A stretch of DNA of 64,000 nt from Streptomyces roseifaciens (GTDB taxonomy: Bacteria > Actinomycetota > Actinomycetes > Streptomycetales > Streptomycetaceae). This document shows, piece by piece, positions 16,467 through 24,993 of the stretch. Each line of letters begins with the position of its first letter. Position 1 is the first letter of the stretch. Under the pieces are notes generated by a model. That model saw only the letters and a list, made by a program, of their open reading frames with translations, did no database searches and had not been told where the DNA came from. Both the position numbers and the translations under genes were made by a program. The DNA is taken from the NCBI RefSeq assembly GCF_001445655.1, contig NZ_LNBE01000003.1:1842530-1906529 (forward strand), given 5' to 3'.

Positions 16467-17401
16467 GATACGCCGTCACCGGCGCCACCGGATTCATCGG
16501 CACCCGCCTCGTCGCGCACCTCACCGCGCTCGGCCACGACGTCACCGCGCTCGTGCGCGACCCCCGGCGCCCCGTCCCCGGCGCGCGCACCGAGACCGTC
16601 GACCTCGTCACCGGCACCGGGCTGCGCGAGGCCACCGCCGACGCCGACGTCGTCGTCCACCTCGCCGCCCTCACCCACGCCGCCGACCCCCAGGCCCTCA
16701 CCACCGTCAACACCGGAGGCACACGGCGCCTGGTGGCCGCCCTGGCCGCCCAGCCCCACCCGCCCCGCCTCGTCTACTGCTCCTCACTGGCCGCAAGTGG
16801 CCCCGGGCGGCTGCGCCACGAGAACGACCCGCCGGCCCCCGTCTCCGCCTACGGCCGCAGCAAACTCGGCGGCGAACAGGCCCTGCGGGAGGCCGACACC
16901 CGCCTGCCCGCCCTCACCGTGCGGCCCCCCATCGTCTACGGGCCGGGCGACCGCCACTTCCTGCCGAGCCTGGCCGCGGCCGCCAGGACCGGACTGCTCC
17001 CCGCCGTGGGCCGCCGCGGCCCCCGCCGCTACTCCCTGCTACACGTCGACGACCTGTGCCGCGCCCTGCTCGCCGCCGCCGAGTCCGGCACGCCGGGTGC
17101 GGTCTATCACGCAGGGGACGGCACGGAGCACCTCTGGAGCGACATCGGTGCGGCCGTCGCCGCGGCCATGGGGCGGCGCCCGCCCCGGGTGGTGCACCTC
17201 CCCGTCCCCCTGGCCCTGGCCGCCGCCCGCACCCTGGGCCGCACCGGCATCCTCAACCCGGACAAGGTCGGCGAGGCCCGGCACCCCTCCTGGACCACCG
17301 CACCCGGCACCCTCCCCTCGTTCACCCCCCGCATCACCTGGCCCGACGGACTCCGCAGCACCCTGGGTCCCGCACCCCTCGACATCCGGAGCAGCACATG
17401 A
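16463..17401 (+). CDS. NAD-dependent epimerase/dehydratase family, candidate 3-ketosphinganine reductase (CerR-like)
   Basis: A 312-residue extended SDR. YAVTGATGFIGTRLVAHL is the Rossmann nucleotide-binding start. LVYCSSLAASG supplies the catalytic Ser, and SAYGRSKLGGEQAL the YxxxK pair. RYSLLHVDDLCRALL is the usual extended-SDR substrate-side motif. Taken alone it is a generic epimerase-family protein. In the ceramide pathway of Caulobacter an enzyme of this family reduces the ketone of the sphingoid base or ceramide, and gene order makes that the best hypothesis. Confidence 0.75.
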   Translation: MRYAVTGATGFIGTRLVAHLTALGHDVTALVRDPRRPVPGARTETVDLVTGTGLREATADADVVVHLAALTHAADPQALTTVNTGGTRRLVAALAAQPHPPRLVYCSSLAASGPGRLRHENDPPAPVSAYGRSKLGGEQALREADTRLPALTVRPPIVYGPGDRHFLPSLAAAARTGLLPAVGRRGPRRYSLLHVDDLCRALLAAAESGTPGAVYHAGDGTEHLWSDIGAAVAAAMGRRPPRVVHLPVPLALAAARTLGRTGILNPDKVGEARHPSWTTAPGTLPSFTPRITWPDGLRSTLGPAPLDIRSST

Positions 17402-18669
17402 CCGTGCGCCGACGTCTCTCCCCGTACGAACGCGTGGTCTGGGCGGCGGGTGAGGCACTGCCCGCCACCGTCGTCGCGGCCGTTCACGTGGAGGGAACGA
17501 CGACTCCCGCCCGGCTGCGGCGCGCCCTGGCCGCCGTCCGCGACCGGCACCCCCTCGTCGGCGCCCGCGTGGAGCGCACCGGCCCCTGGCGGGCGTGGCT
17601 CACGACCCGCGACGTGCCCGAAACGCCCCTGCGCGTGGTGGGCGCAGGCTCCGGACGGCCCCTCACCCGCGTGATGGAGGAGGAGCTCCAGCGTCCGTTC
17701 ACCCCCGGCACCGGCCCCCTGGCACGGTTCGTCCTCGTCGACGGCGGGACGTCGTTCGACCTGCTCGCCGCCTTCCACCACGTCGTGGCGGACGGCCACT
17801 CCGCCGCCATCGTGATCCGCGACATCCTCGAGCACCTGGCCGCACCCGCAGCGGAACAGCCGGTGGTCGCCGCGCCCTCCGCGGACGGCCTCCTCCCCGG
17901 GCCCCGCGTCCGCCCCTCCGACCTCGTCAAGCTCTCCCGGTCCCTGCGCATCCCCGGCCAGGCCACCGGACCGGCACGGGCCTGTGGCCCCGCCACACCA
18001 CTGACCTGCCACACCTGGACGATGGGCAAGGCGGAGACCGCCGCGCTGCTCGAACGCTGCCGCGCCGAGCGGACCACCGTGCACGGAGCCCTCTGCACGG
18101 CCTTCGCCCGCGCCCGGCGGGCCTCCGGGCCCGCCCGCATCGCCGTCGCGGCGGACCTGCGCCGCATCCTGGTGCCCGCGCCCCAGGAATCCGTCGGCCT
18201 CTACGCCGCGAGCTTCGTCCTCCCCGTCGACCCGGGGCTCCAGGACGGCTTCTGGAACCGGGCCCGCGACGTCAAGGAACGCCTGCACCGTCGCCTGAAC
18301 CCGGAGGAACTGCGCCCCCTCGTGGCCGGGTTCCGGCTGATGCCCCTGCCCCACCGGATGATCACCGCGCTGCTCCACCGCAGCGAGAAGAAGGGAGCGC
18401 GCTTCGACGTGGCACTGAGCAACGTCCGCATGTCCATCCCGGACACGTACGGGGATCTGCGCGTGACCGCCTTCCACGGCGTGGCCCACACCACGCTCTC
18501 CGGCGCCCCGGTGGTCATCCTGATCGGCCTGGGCGGCCGGCTGTTCCTCAGCGTCACCTCCACCGACCCCGATGCGGCGGGCCTGTGCGAGAGGGCCATG
18601 GCTCACCTCAGGGCGGCAGCGGCACCCACGGCCACCGGGACGCTCGCGCTCGCACGCCCCGAGACCTAG
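17398..18669 (+). CDS. Condensation-domain (HHxxxDG) acyltransferase
   Basis: A 423-residue protein of the chloramphenicol-acetyltransferase/condensation superfamily. Residues 127-133 read HHVVADG, the catalytic HHxxxDG motif, after an N-terminal LSPYERVVW start typical of free-standing PapA-like, wax-ester or alcohol acyltransferases. The second half has the floor-loop region around VGLYAASFVLPV, LSNVRMSIPD and HTTLSGAPVVILIGLGG. No carrier domain is attached. As the last gene of the overlapping four-gene set it may acylate or otherwise decorate the lipid made by the first three. Its substrate is inferred only from context. Confidence 0.72.
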   Translation: MTVRRRLSPYERVVWAAGEALPATVVAAVHVEGTTTPARLRRALAAVRDRHPLVGARVERTGPWRAWLTTRDVPETPLRVVGAGSGRPLTRVMEEELQRPFTPGTGPLARFVLVDGGTSFDLLAAFHHVVADGHSAAIVIRDILEHLAAPAAEQPVVAAPSADGLLPGPRVRPSDLVKLSRSLRIPGQATGPARACGPATPLTCHTWTMGKAETAALLERCRAERTTVHGALCTAFARARRASGPARIAVAADLRRILVPAPQESVGLYAASFVLPVDPGLQDGFWNRARDVKERLHRRLNPEELRPLVAGFRLMPLPHRMITALLHRSEKKGARFDVALSNVRMSIPDTYGDLRVTAFHGVAHTTLSGAPVVILIGLGGRLFLSVTSTDPDAAGLCERAMAHLRAAAAPTATGTLALARPET

Positions 18670-18705
18670 CGGGTGCCCGCCCTCGAACCGCCGTGACGCG
18701 GGCGG

Positions 18706-19149
18706 TCAGTGCGCGCCCGCGTACACCCGCGAAGCGAACTCCGCGATCTGCTTGTCGGAGAGGTTCTGCGCGAGGTTGGCCTCCGAGATCATGCCGACGA
18801 GGCGGTGGCCGTTCTGCACGTCGATCACCGGCAGCCGCTTGATCTGGTGCTGCTCCATGGATGCCAGGGCGTCCGTCGCGCTCGCGTCCGCGTCGATCCA
18901 GTGCAGCTCGCCGCCGAGCGAACCCGCCTCCACACTCGCCGGATCCACACCGTCGGCCACGCACTGGACGACGATGTCCCGGTCGGTGACCAGGCCCTGG
19001 AGCCTGTCGTCGTCACCGCATATGGGCAGCGCGCCCACCTGCAGCTCGCGCATCATCTTCGCCGCGTCCTGCAGCGATTCGTGCTCGCCGACGCACTTCG
19101 CGCCCGCCGTCATGATGTCGCGGGCCTTGAGCGGCTTGTTGCGTGCCAT
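18706..19149 (-). CDS. CBS-pair domain protein
   Basis: A 147-residue protein with two CBS motifs: ARDIMTAGAKCVGEHESLQD to GLVTDRDIVVQCV, and IDADASATDALASMEQHQIK to RLVGMISEANLAQNL. Stand-alone CBS pairs bind adenine nucleotides and act as energy or stress sensors. Strong GGGAGGAG site before the ATG. It is convergent with the condensation-domain gene, ending 36 bases from it. Confidence 0.9.
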   Translation of the reverse strand: MARNKPLKARDIMTAGAKCVGEHESLQDAAKMMRELQVGALPICGDDDRLQGLVTDRDIVVQCVADGVDPASVEAGSLGGELHWIDADASATDALASMEQHQIKRLPVIDVQNGHRLVGMISEANLAQNLSDKQIAEFASRVYAGAH

Positions 19150-19226
19150 GATCGCTCCTCCCGTCGTGGCCGGTTTTCCTTTCTCCATCGCAACACGGAT
19201 GACCACCCGACGCCATGCGCGCACGC

Positions 19227-19529
19227 TCACTGCCCGCGGTCGGCCATGTGCTGTTCGAACATGCTGATCTTTCCGTCCAGCATGCCGGGCTTCCCGGGCC
19301 ACAGATCGGCCTTCAGGACCAGCTGGACTCGCGGCGCCCTCGCGGCGACGGCCTCCGTGGCCCGCCGGACGACGTCCATGACCTCGTCCCACTCGCCCTC
19401 GATCATGGTGTACATGGAATCCGAGCGGTACGGCAGCCCGGATTCGCGGATGATTTTCACGGCGTCGGCGATCTCGTCGGGAAAGCTCTCCCCGACGCCG
19501 ACGGGGGTCAGGGTGAAGGCGATGAGCAC
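19227..19529 (-). CDS. MTH1187-family thiamine-binding protein (DUF77)
   Basis: A 100-residue ferredoxin-like protein. FTLTPVGVGESFPDEIADAV and LPYRSDSMYTMIEGEWDEVM are the defining segments of the MTH1187/YqgV family, whose members bind thiamine-like ligands as tetramers. It has a GTG start with AAAGGA upstream. It lies between the CBS and MAB_1171c-like genes on the same strand, without tight coupling. Confidence 0.85.
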   Translation of the reverse strand: MLIAFTLTPVGVGESFPDEIADAVKIIRESGLPYRSDSMYTMIEGEWDEVMDVVRRATEAVAARAPRVQLVLKADLWPGKPGMLDGKISMFEQHMADRGQ

Positions 19530-19565
19530 GGTGGTCCGCCGTCCTTTCTCTGTTGTCTCTTCGTC

Positions 19566-20714
19566 TCATTTCCCCGCGGGCCGCGGGGCGGTCGTGGTCG
19601 TGTGATAGGCGGACGCGACGAGCAGGAGACGGTCGATCTCGTGGGTCAGGCTGCGCGCCGACTCGTCCGCGTCCCGGTCCGTGGGCCCCGTGAGGTTCGC
19701 CGTCTGCGCATGGGGCTTCTGGCCGTCGTGCTTGTTCCGCAGGGCGGCCGTGAGCCAGGACGCCGTGATGTGCGCTTCCACCAGGTGTTCCGGCAGGGAC
19801 TGCCGCCCCACGCTCTGACGGATGGATTCGAGCGTGGTGGGCGGAATGTAATTGCGCAGGACGATCATCGCGTCACGGATCTCGATGACCCGGCGGTAGA
19901 GCCGCAGCTGGAGGGGGACGGCCGCCGCGCCGATGCGGTTGGCCGGGCGCAGGACGACGTCCGGCGTGTGCGTGGTCAGGTCCTGCCACAGCTGTTCCAG
20001 GCCGCGGTAGGACCTGCGGTACTGCAGGTGGGTCCGGATCCGGGCGAACACCGGAAGCGCCACTCCGAGCGCCATGAACGCCGCCTCGACCCCGGTCACG
20101 GGCGAGAACAGCGGCGCGAACACCGGTGAACGCGTGCAGAGGTAGACGAGTTTGAGCGACCACAGCACGGAGGCCAGCAGGATGCCGGTGCCGAACAGGC
20201 GCAGCCCGTAGCGCAGGAGTCGCGGCGTGCCGTGCCGGCCGTAACTCCAGCACACGAATCCGCAGAAGGTGTCGGCCGTGAGGTGGAAGGCGAAGAACAC
20301 CCACCAGTAGGCGTCCGGCACGCTCGCCGTGCTCCGGGACGGCGCGATCTGGTTGCGCGCGTGTGCCGGTCCCAGCACGTCCAGCAGTACGAGGGCGGCC
20401 ATGACGGCGACCGCCGTGCCGAACAGCAGGTGCGTGCGGCGATGGCGGCCGGCCGCCCCGTGGATGAACCACAGGACCGCCGCCGCATCGACGATGCTGA
20501 ACAGATGGGTGGTCAGGTCCACCCAGTGCGCCCCGGGGACGATGCGCGCGAGCGCGGCCGTCACGGGTTCGAGGTGCATGGACATCGCCAGGGCGATCAT
20601 GACGACGGCGAACCACAGAGGCCGCTGCTCCCGGTGCCGGACGGCCTGCGGAGCCCTGACGAGGGCCGCCGACCACAGGGCGGCGATGCCCGCGTTCTCT
20701 ATCCAGGTGAGCAC
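19566..20714 (-). CDS. MAB_1171c-like multi-span membrane protein
   Basis: A 382-residue protein starting with GTG at 20714 and overlapping the end of the upstream ImmA-like gene by 16 bases, so translation is coupled. The first 225 residues contain about six or seven hydrophobic helices (for example LWFAVVMIALAMSMHL, LLFGTAVAVMAALVLLDVLG and WWVFFAFHLTADTFCGFVCW). The C-terminal 150 residues are soluble and charged (RTHLQYRRSYRGLEQLWQDL, RVIEIRDAMIVLRNYI). This matches the actinobacterial MAB_1171c family, called putative transporters but without known function. Confidence 0.8.
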   Translation of the reverse strand: MLTWIENAGIAALWSAALVRAPQAVRHREQRPLWFAVVMIALAMSMHLEPVTAALARIVPGAHWVDLTTHLFSIVDAAAVLWFIHGAAGRHRRTHLLFGTAVAVMAALVLLDVLGPAHARNQIAPSRSTASVPDAYWWVFFAFHLTADTFCGFVCWSYGRHGTPRLLRYGLRLFGTGILLASVLWSLKLVYLCTRSPVFAPLFSPVTGVEAAFMALGVALPVFARIRTHLQYRRSYRGLEQLWQDLTTHTPDVVLRPANRIGAAAVPLQLRLYRRVIEIRDAMIVLRNYIPPTTLESIRQSVGRQSLPEHLVEAHITASWLTAALRNKHDGQKPHAQTANLTGPTDRDADESARSLTHEIDRLLLVASAYHTTTTAPRPAGK

Positions 20715-21298
20715 GAAGCCCCCGCAGGACGGCCCACCCGCAGGCCCATCGCCGATTCCAGGCCGCCCAGCATCCCCGACAGCAGCGTCGGCGCCGGCAC
20801 CCGCCCGGCCGCCTCCAGGATCAGGGTGGCGATCATCTCCGCCTCCTGCTCCTGCTCGTCGCCGTAGCGGATCCGCGGCAGGACCCGGCGCACCGACTGG
20901 GGATCGGTGATGTCGAGGTGGCGGTGGAGCCGGGTGTCGTCGAGCGCGGAGCGGTGGTTGCACACCAGGTGCCCGATCTCGTGGACGATGATGTGCTCCT
21001 GGTGCAACGGGCTGGTCTGCCCGTCGTAGAGGATGAAGTCCTGGGTCTCGACGGACAGCAGCATTCCCGACGGCGTCCCGGGGACGGTCGGTGTGGGCAG
21101 AGCCAGTAGACGCAGCGGCCGGTCGCGTTCGGCCGCAAGACGTTCGCACAGGTCCTGTGCGGAGAAAGGGTCCGGCACAGGAATCCGGCCGATCACCTTC
21201 TGGCATCGGCGGCGCAGATGCCTCCAGTGCATCTCAGTCGCTTCTCCCGCGGTCGTAGGGACGGGCGGGCACATGACCCGGTAGCCGCGCCGGGTCAT
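20699..21298 (-). CDS. ImmA/IrrE-type metallopeptidase-like protein
   Basis: A 199-residue protein. HIIVHEIGHLVCNH (about residues 102-115) contains the zinc-binding HExxH motif of the ImmA/IrrE family. The tail EQEQEAEMIATLILE supplies the downstream Glu helix. ImmA-type enzymes cleave DNA-binding repressors, but no HTH repressor is adjacent. The partner is the overlapping membrane-protein gene. The start is uncertain: ATG at 21298 follows a G-rich stretch, ATG at 21274 is the alternative. Confidence 0.78.
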   Translation of the reverse strand: MTRRGYRVMCPPVPTTAGEATEMHWRHLRRRCQKVIGRIPVPDPFSAQDLCERLAAERDRPLRLLALPTPTVPGTPSGMLLSVETQDFILYDGQTSPLHQEHIIVHEIGHLVCNHRSALDDTRLHRHLDITDPQSVRRVLPRIRYGDEQEQEAEMIATLILEAAGRVPAPTLLSGMLGGLESAMGLRVGRPAGASCSPG

Positions 21299-21455
21299 CG
21301 TGGCCCCCCGGAGCCGGTGGTGGTGGGCGGGCAGCCCCGCACGGCATGCTTCAAGGCGGTCAATGGCAGCACCACGAGCCCCCCTCGCACATATGCCCAA
21401 GCCGCCTGCGATCGTAGATCGCCGCGCCGCGTCACGCCAGGGTTGCGGAACGTTG

Positions 21456-21480
21456 CCGGGGAAACCGGGGAAACCGGGGA
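21456..21480 (+). repeat. Short tandem repeat of a 9-base unit
   Basis: CCGGGGAAA occurs at 21456-21464 and 21465-21473, followed by a third partial copy to 21480. It sits between the ImmA-like gene start and the end of the FUSC gene, in a 212-base gap that holds no coding signal. Confidence 0.8.
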
Positions 21481-21510
21481 ATGCCGCCCGCGAAAAGGAA
21501 GGCCCGGGGG

Positions 21511-22737
21511 CTACTTGAGCGTGCTGCGACGGCCGTAGCGACTCTTGCGGAGCCGCTGGGCGATGCGGTGGAGACGCGGGTAGCGCTCGCGCTGTTCCCG
21601 GGAGTGGCGGTCGAGTTCCTGCGTCAGCCGCTCGGTGCGCTTCTCCACGTCGAGCTCGTCGAGGATGCGGTCGATCTCCGCCAGCAGCGCTCCGTGCAGC
21701 TGCCACTGCCGGGGATGCAGCTGCACCTGGCGGAGGAGGAGGTCCGCGGCGCGGTCACGGGTCCTGCGGGCGGCGTCGAGTTCGCGCGTGAGGTTGTCCT
21801 CGGCGTGTTCGGCGCTGGTGGTGACGTGCGTCGTGATGACGACGGCGAAGTGCTCGACCGCCAGGGCCATGTTCGTGAAGACCTCCCGGAGCGCGGCGGC
21901 GGTCTCTTCGGGGAAGAGCGACTCCTCCCTGCGGTGGGTCGCGAGGTCGGTGAGGGTACGGCAGGTCACGCGCAGCACCACCGCGGTGATCTCGAGCGCG
22001 TCCAGCCCGGTGCGCAGCACGACCCGGTAGAGGAGCCCCTCCTTGACGCGCGGATTGAGGCGGAGACTGTCCTCGGCCTGCCGCAGCGAGGCGTCCACCT
22101 GGACGATGTCGTGGTCGAGGCGGCGGGCCGCGTGCAGCCGGGCCGCGGCCTCCTCCACGGGGGTGTGGCCGGTGATCTCCTCACCGATGTCCTGCAGGAG
22201 GAGGCGCATCCGGCGGGCGAGGTCCTCGATGGCCTCCCCGGCCGGCTGCACCCACACCGGGGGGACGAGCAGGACGTTGAACAGCAGCCCGACCACCGCG
22301 CCGATCAAGGTCTCCAGCACGCGGTCCCACGCCGTTTCCGCGACCCGCGTCACCCCGAGGACGAGCATCGCGCTGATCGCGACCTCGGGGACGAACTCGC
22401 CCGCCTTCACGAACCGCCCGATGACGAGGGAGGCCAGGATGATCAGCCCGAGGCTCCACCACGACAGCCCGACCAGCACGCTGAAGCCGATCGCGATCAG
22501 GACGCCGGCCACCACGGAATTGACCCGGCGGACGCCTGTGGTGAGCGTGGCGTACAGGGTGACCTGGACGACCAGCAGTGCGGTGAGCGGCGCGGTCAGC
22601 GGGGCGGGCTCGTTGCTCAGCCACAGCGCCACGACATAGGCGATCACCGCGGCTGCGGTGGACCGGACCGTCTGCACGACCGCGGGTTCCCTGCCGCGCC
22701 TCACCAGCATCGTCAGGGGGTCACGAAGCCCGGGCAC
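21511..22737 (-). CDS. FUSC-family aromatic-acid exporter-like membrane protein
   Basis: About 408 residues. The N-terminal 170 residues form six hydrophobic helices (RSTAAAVIAYVVALWLSN, LTALLVVQVTLYATLTTGV, VAGVLIAIGFSVLVGL, LIILASLVIGRF and others). Long amphipathic helices follow (AIEDLARRMRLLLQDIGEEI), as in the FUSC/AaeB group that exports aromatic acids. I chose the GTG at 22737 because GGAAGGA lies just upstream; ATGs at 22776 and 22710 are alternatives. It is divergent from the SDR gene. Confidence 0.75.
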   Translation of the reverse strand: MPGLRDPLTMLVRRGREPAVVQTVRSTAAAVIAYVVALWLSNEPAPLTAPLTALLVVQVTLYATLTTGVRRVNSVVAGVLIAIGFSVLVGLSWWSLGLIILASLVIGRFVKAGEFVPEVAISAMLVLGVTRVAETAWDRVLETLIGAVVGLLFNVLLVPPVWVQPAGEAIEDLARRMRLLLQDIGEEITGHTPVEEAAARLHAARRLDHDIVQVDASLRQAEDSLRLNPRVKEGLLYRVVLRTGLDALEITAVVLRVTCRTLTDLATHRREESLFPEETAAALREVFTNMALAVEHFAVVITTHVTTSAEHAEDNLTRELDAARRTRDRAADLLLRQVQLHPRQWQLHGALLAEIDRILDELDVEKRTERLTQELDRHSREQRERYPRLHRIAQRLRKSRYGRRSTLK

Positions 22738-22844
22738 ATCGGGGTTCCTTCCCCTTCCCGCCCGCCTGCGAGCCATCCGATGCGCCACTCGGGTGGCGGG
22801 AGGGGCCGACCGGGCCTGTGCAGCAGGATGGCAGGATTCCCGCC

Positions 22845-23618
22845 ATGACTGAACATCAGGGTTTTCTTGCCGGTAAGTGCGTTCTGGTGACGGGGGCGAG
22901 CAGCGGCATCGGCGCTGCCGCAGCGAAGGTGTTCGCGCGCGAGGGCGCCGCGGTGGTGCTGACGGCACGCCGGGAGGAGCGCCTGGCGGCGCTGTGCGAG
23001 GAGATCCGCGGGGGCGGGGGTGACGCCGCGTTCGTCGTGGGCGACATACGCGACGAGGACGACGCGCGGCGGGCGGTGGAGTTCGCGGTGGAGCGGCACG
23101 GGCGCCTCGACGCCGCGTTCAACAACGCGGGAATCGGGTGGGACCAGGAGCCGATGCACCTGATGAAGGACGACGCCTATGACGCGATCATGGATACGAA
23201 CGTCCGGGGCGTCTGGAACGTGATGCGGCACGAACTCGCGGCCATGGTGGAGGCCGGATCGGGCGGATCCGTCGTCAACAACAGCAGCGTCGCCGGAATG
23301 CTGGCGATACCCGCCGCCGCACCGTACATCGCGTCGAAGCACGCGGTGATCGGCCTGACGAAGGCGGCGGCGGCCGAGTACGCGCCGCACGGCATCCGGG
23401 TGAACACGGTCGCGCCGGGGACGACGCGGAGCGAGATCATCGCCGGCTGGTTCGAGCGCAACCCGCACATCGAGCCCGAGCTCCACCGCTTGACGCCGCA
23501 GGCGCGCACGGCCGAGCCGGCCGAGATCGCGGAGGCCGCGGCCTGGCTGTGCAGCGACCGGGCGTCGTTCGTGACGGGAGCGGTGCTGCCCGTGGACGGC
23601 GGATTCACGATGGTGTGA
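22845..23618 (+). CDS. SDR-family oxidoreductase
   Basis: A 257-residue classical SDR: CVLVTGASSGIGAAAAKVFA (TGxxxGIG), FNNAGIGW (NAG), VNNSSVAG (Ser), YIASKHAVIGLTKAAAAEYA (YxxxK) and the end LPVDGGFTMV. It resembles the group annotated as glucose-1-dehydrogenase or cyclopentanol dehydrogenase; the substrate is unknown. It is convergent with the AfsA-like gene and separated from it by a strong hairpin. Confidence 0.88.
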   Translation: MTEHQGFLAGKCVLVTGASSGIGAAAAKVFAREGAAVVLTARREERLAALCEEIRGGGGDAAFVVGDIRDEDDARRAVEFAVERHGRLDAAFNNAGIGWDQEPMHLMKDDAYDAIMDTNVRGVWNVMRHELAAMVEAGSGGSVVNNSSVAGMLAIPAAAPYIASKHAVIGLTKAAAAEYAPHGIRVNTVAPGTTRSEIIAGWFERNPHIEPELHRLTPQARTAEPAEIAEAAAWLCSDRASFVTGAVLPVDGGFTMV

Positions 23619-23635
23619 CGCTGCGCGGCGGTGTG

Positions 23636-23685
23636 ACACGGGCGGAGCCCGGCGGCCTGATCCGGCTGCCGGGCTCCGCCCGTGT
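23636..23685. terminator. Bidirectional terminator hairpin between SDR and AfsA-like genes
   Basis: Two 18-base arms, 23636-23653 and 23668-23685, are perfectly complementary with a 14-base loop. It lies in the 116-base gap between convergent genes. No long T-tract is seen, as is common in streptomycetes. Confidence 0.75.
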
Positions 23686-23734
23686 TCCGCTGTGGTGCGT
23701 CTTGCCCCGCCTTGCGTCGCTTGCCCCCACCTCG

Positions 23735-24940
23735 TCAGGCGACGGGCGCGGGAGCGGTGTGCGTGGTGGTGAAGACGGGCTGGTCGTTCTGGAGCCCGAC
23801 GGTCGTGTGGGTGACGGTGTGCGAGGTAGTACGGGTCTCGGTCGTGAGGGTGATGGGGGCGTCGAACTCCGCGTACCGGTGGAACGTGGTGTGCGTGGCG
23901 GTGGGCTGGGGCCGGTAGCCGGTGCCCGCGGCGTCCGGGGCGCAGGCGCACGGATCCACGTCCGTGGCCGCGTCCGTGCCTGCGGTGACGGCCTCGGTGA
24001 CGGGTGCGGTGACGGTGTACGCGCCCTGGTTGGCGGCCTCGATGAGCACGAGTCCGGGGACGTGGTCGACGGCGTGGTCGTAGAGGACGGTGTTGTCGAA
24101 GGTGTGGCGCAGCTGCCAGGTGCGGGGCTGCGCCGTGGGGCTGAGCACGACCTCGTCGGGCGTGGTGCGGCCGACCTGCACGGGCGGGAGCGGCGGCGTG
24201 ACGGGCGGCAGGGTCGTGGGCGGCCGGTGGTACGCACCCCGGAGGCGGCGGTAGACCATGGGGGGAATCCACTCGAAGTCGGTCTCGCCCGTGGCGAGAA
24301 CGGTCTCGGAGGCCTCGTCGCCGGCGTCGCCGGACCCGGCGGCGGTGACGGTCATGTGGAGGTGGAGGGCGGTGGTGCGCTTGTTGCGCGTCGTGGGGGT
24401 GGCCGTGATGTTGACGTGCAGCGGCGTCGCCCGGTGGGTGTCGACGGCGGCGTCGGGGTTGAGGGTGTAGGAGAAGGTGCGCAGGAGAGTGGCGTGGTCC
24501 AGCGGGGCCGCGTAGGCGGTGTGGGCGAGGAAGAGACCGGCCTGGCGAATGGTCTGGGCGACGGTGAGGGTCTCGTAGTGGGTGCCGTGGCCGGGTATGC
24601 GGTGGGCCGTGTGGGCGGGCCAGACCGCGGAGACGGTGTAATGGGTGGCGTCCTGCTGCTCGCAGCCGGTCAGGTACACGGCGTCGTCGAAGCTCAGGTG
24701 CACCAGCTCCTTGGCGACGCGGCCGCTGCCGCCGGCCCCGGAGCCGTCGGCGGTGTCGCCGGCACCGTTACCGGCCCGCGAGTCCTCGGCGCTAAGGTCT
24801 GCGGCTGAGGCGCGGAGCCGGCCGGACGCATCGATCCGATCGGCCTGCAGCCGGACGTTCCGGCACGGGACGGACCGGTCGGCGTGCTGCTGGGTGCTCT
24901 GGTCGGCACGGGGAGCGGGGCTGAGCAGGATCTGAGACAC
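23735..24940 (-). CDS. AfsA-family gamma-butyrolactone synthase
   Basis: A 401-residue protein with a GTG start and GAGGAGAGAC just before it. Two hotdog-type A-factor repeats are visible: VHLSFDDAVYLTGCEQQD to LTVAQTIRQAGLFLAHTAY (about residues 80-145), and DEVVLSPTAQPRTWQLRHTF to DHVPGLVLIEAANQGAYT (about 260-310). AfsA enzymes join a beta-ketoacyl chain to dihydroxyacetone phosphate to begin autoregulator synthesis. About 75 residues before the first repeat are low-complexity (Gly/Ala/Ser), longer than in typical ScbA/AfsA. It is divergent from the receptor gene, with a receptor-type operator between. Confidence 0.88.
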   Translation of the reverse strand: MSQILLSPAPRADQSTQQHADRSVPCRNVRLQADRIDASGRLRASAADLSAEDSRAGNGAGDTADGSGAGGSGRVAKELVHLSFDDAVYLTGCEQQDATHYTVSAVWPAHTAHRIPGHGTHYETLTVAQTIRQAGLFLAHTAYAAPLDHATLLRTFSYTLNPDAAVDTHRATPLHVNITATPTTRNKRTTALHLHMTVTAAGSGDAGDEASETVLATGETDFEWIPPMVYRRLRGAYHRPPTTLPPVTPPLPPVQVGRTTPDEVVLSPTAQPRTWQLRHTFDNTVLYDHAVDHVPGLVLIEAANQGAYTVTAPVTEAVTAGTDAATDVDPCACAPDAAGTGYRPQPTATHTTFHRYAEFDAPITLTTETRTTSHTVTHTTVGLQNDQPVFTTTHTAPAPVA

Positions 24941-24993
24941 GTCTCTCCTCGAAGTGGATTCGTGCGTCCCGGTGGTTAGCCGGCTCGGTGATA

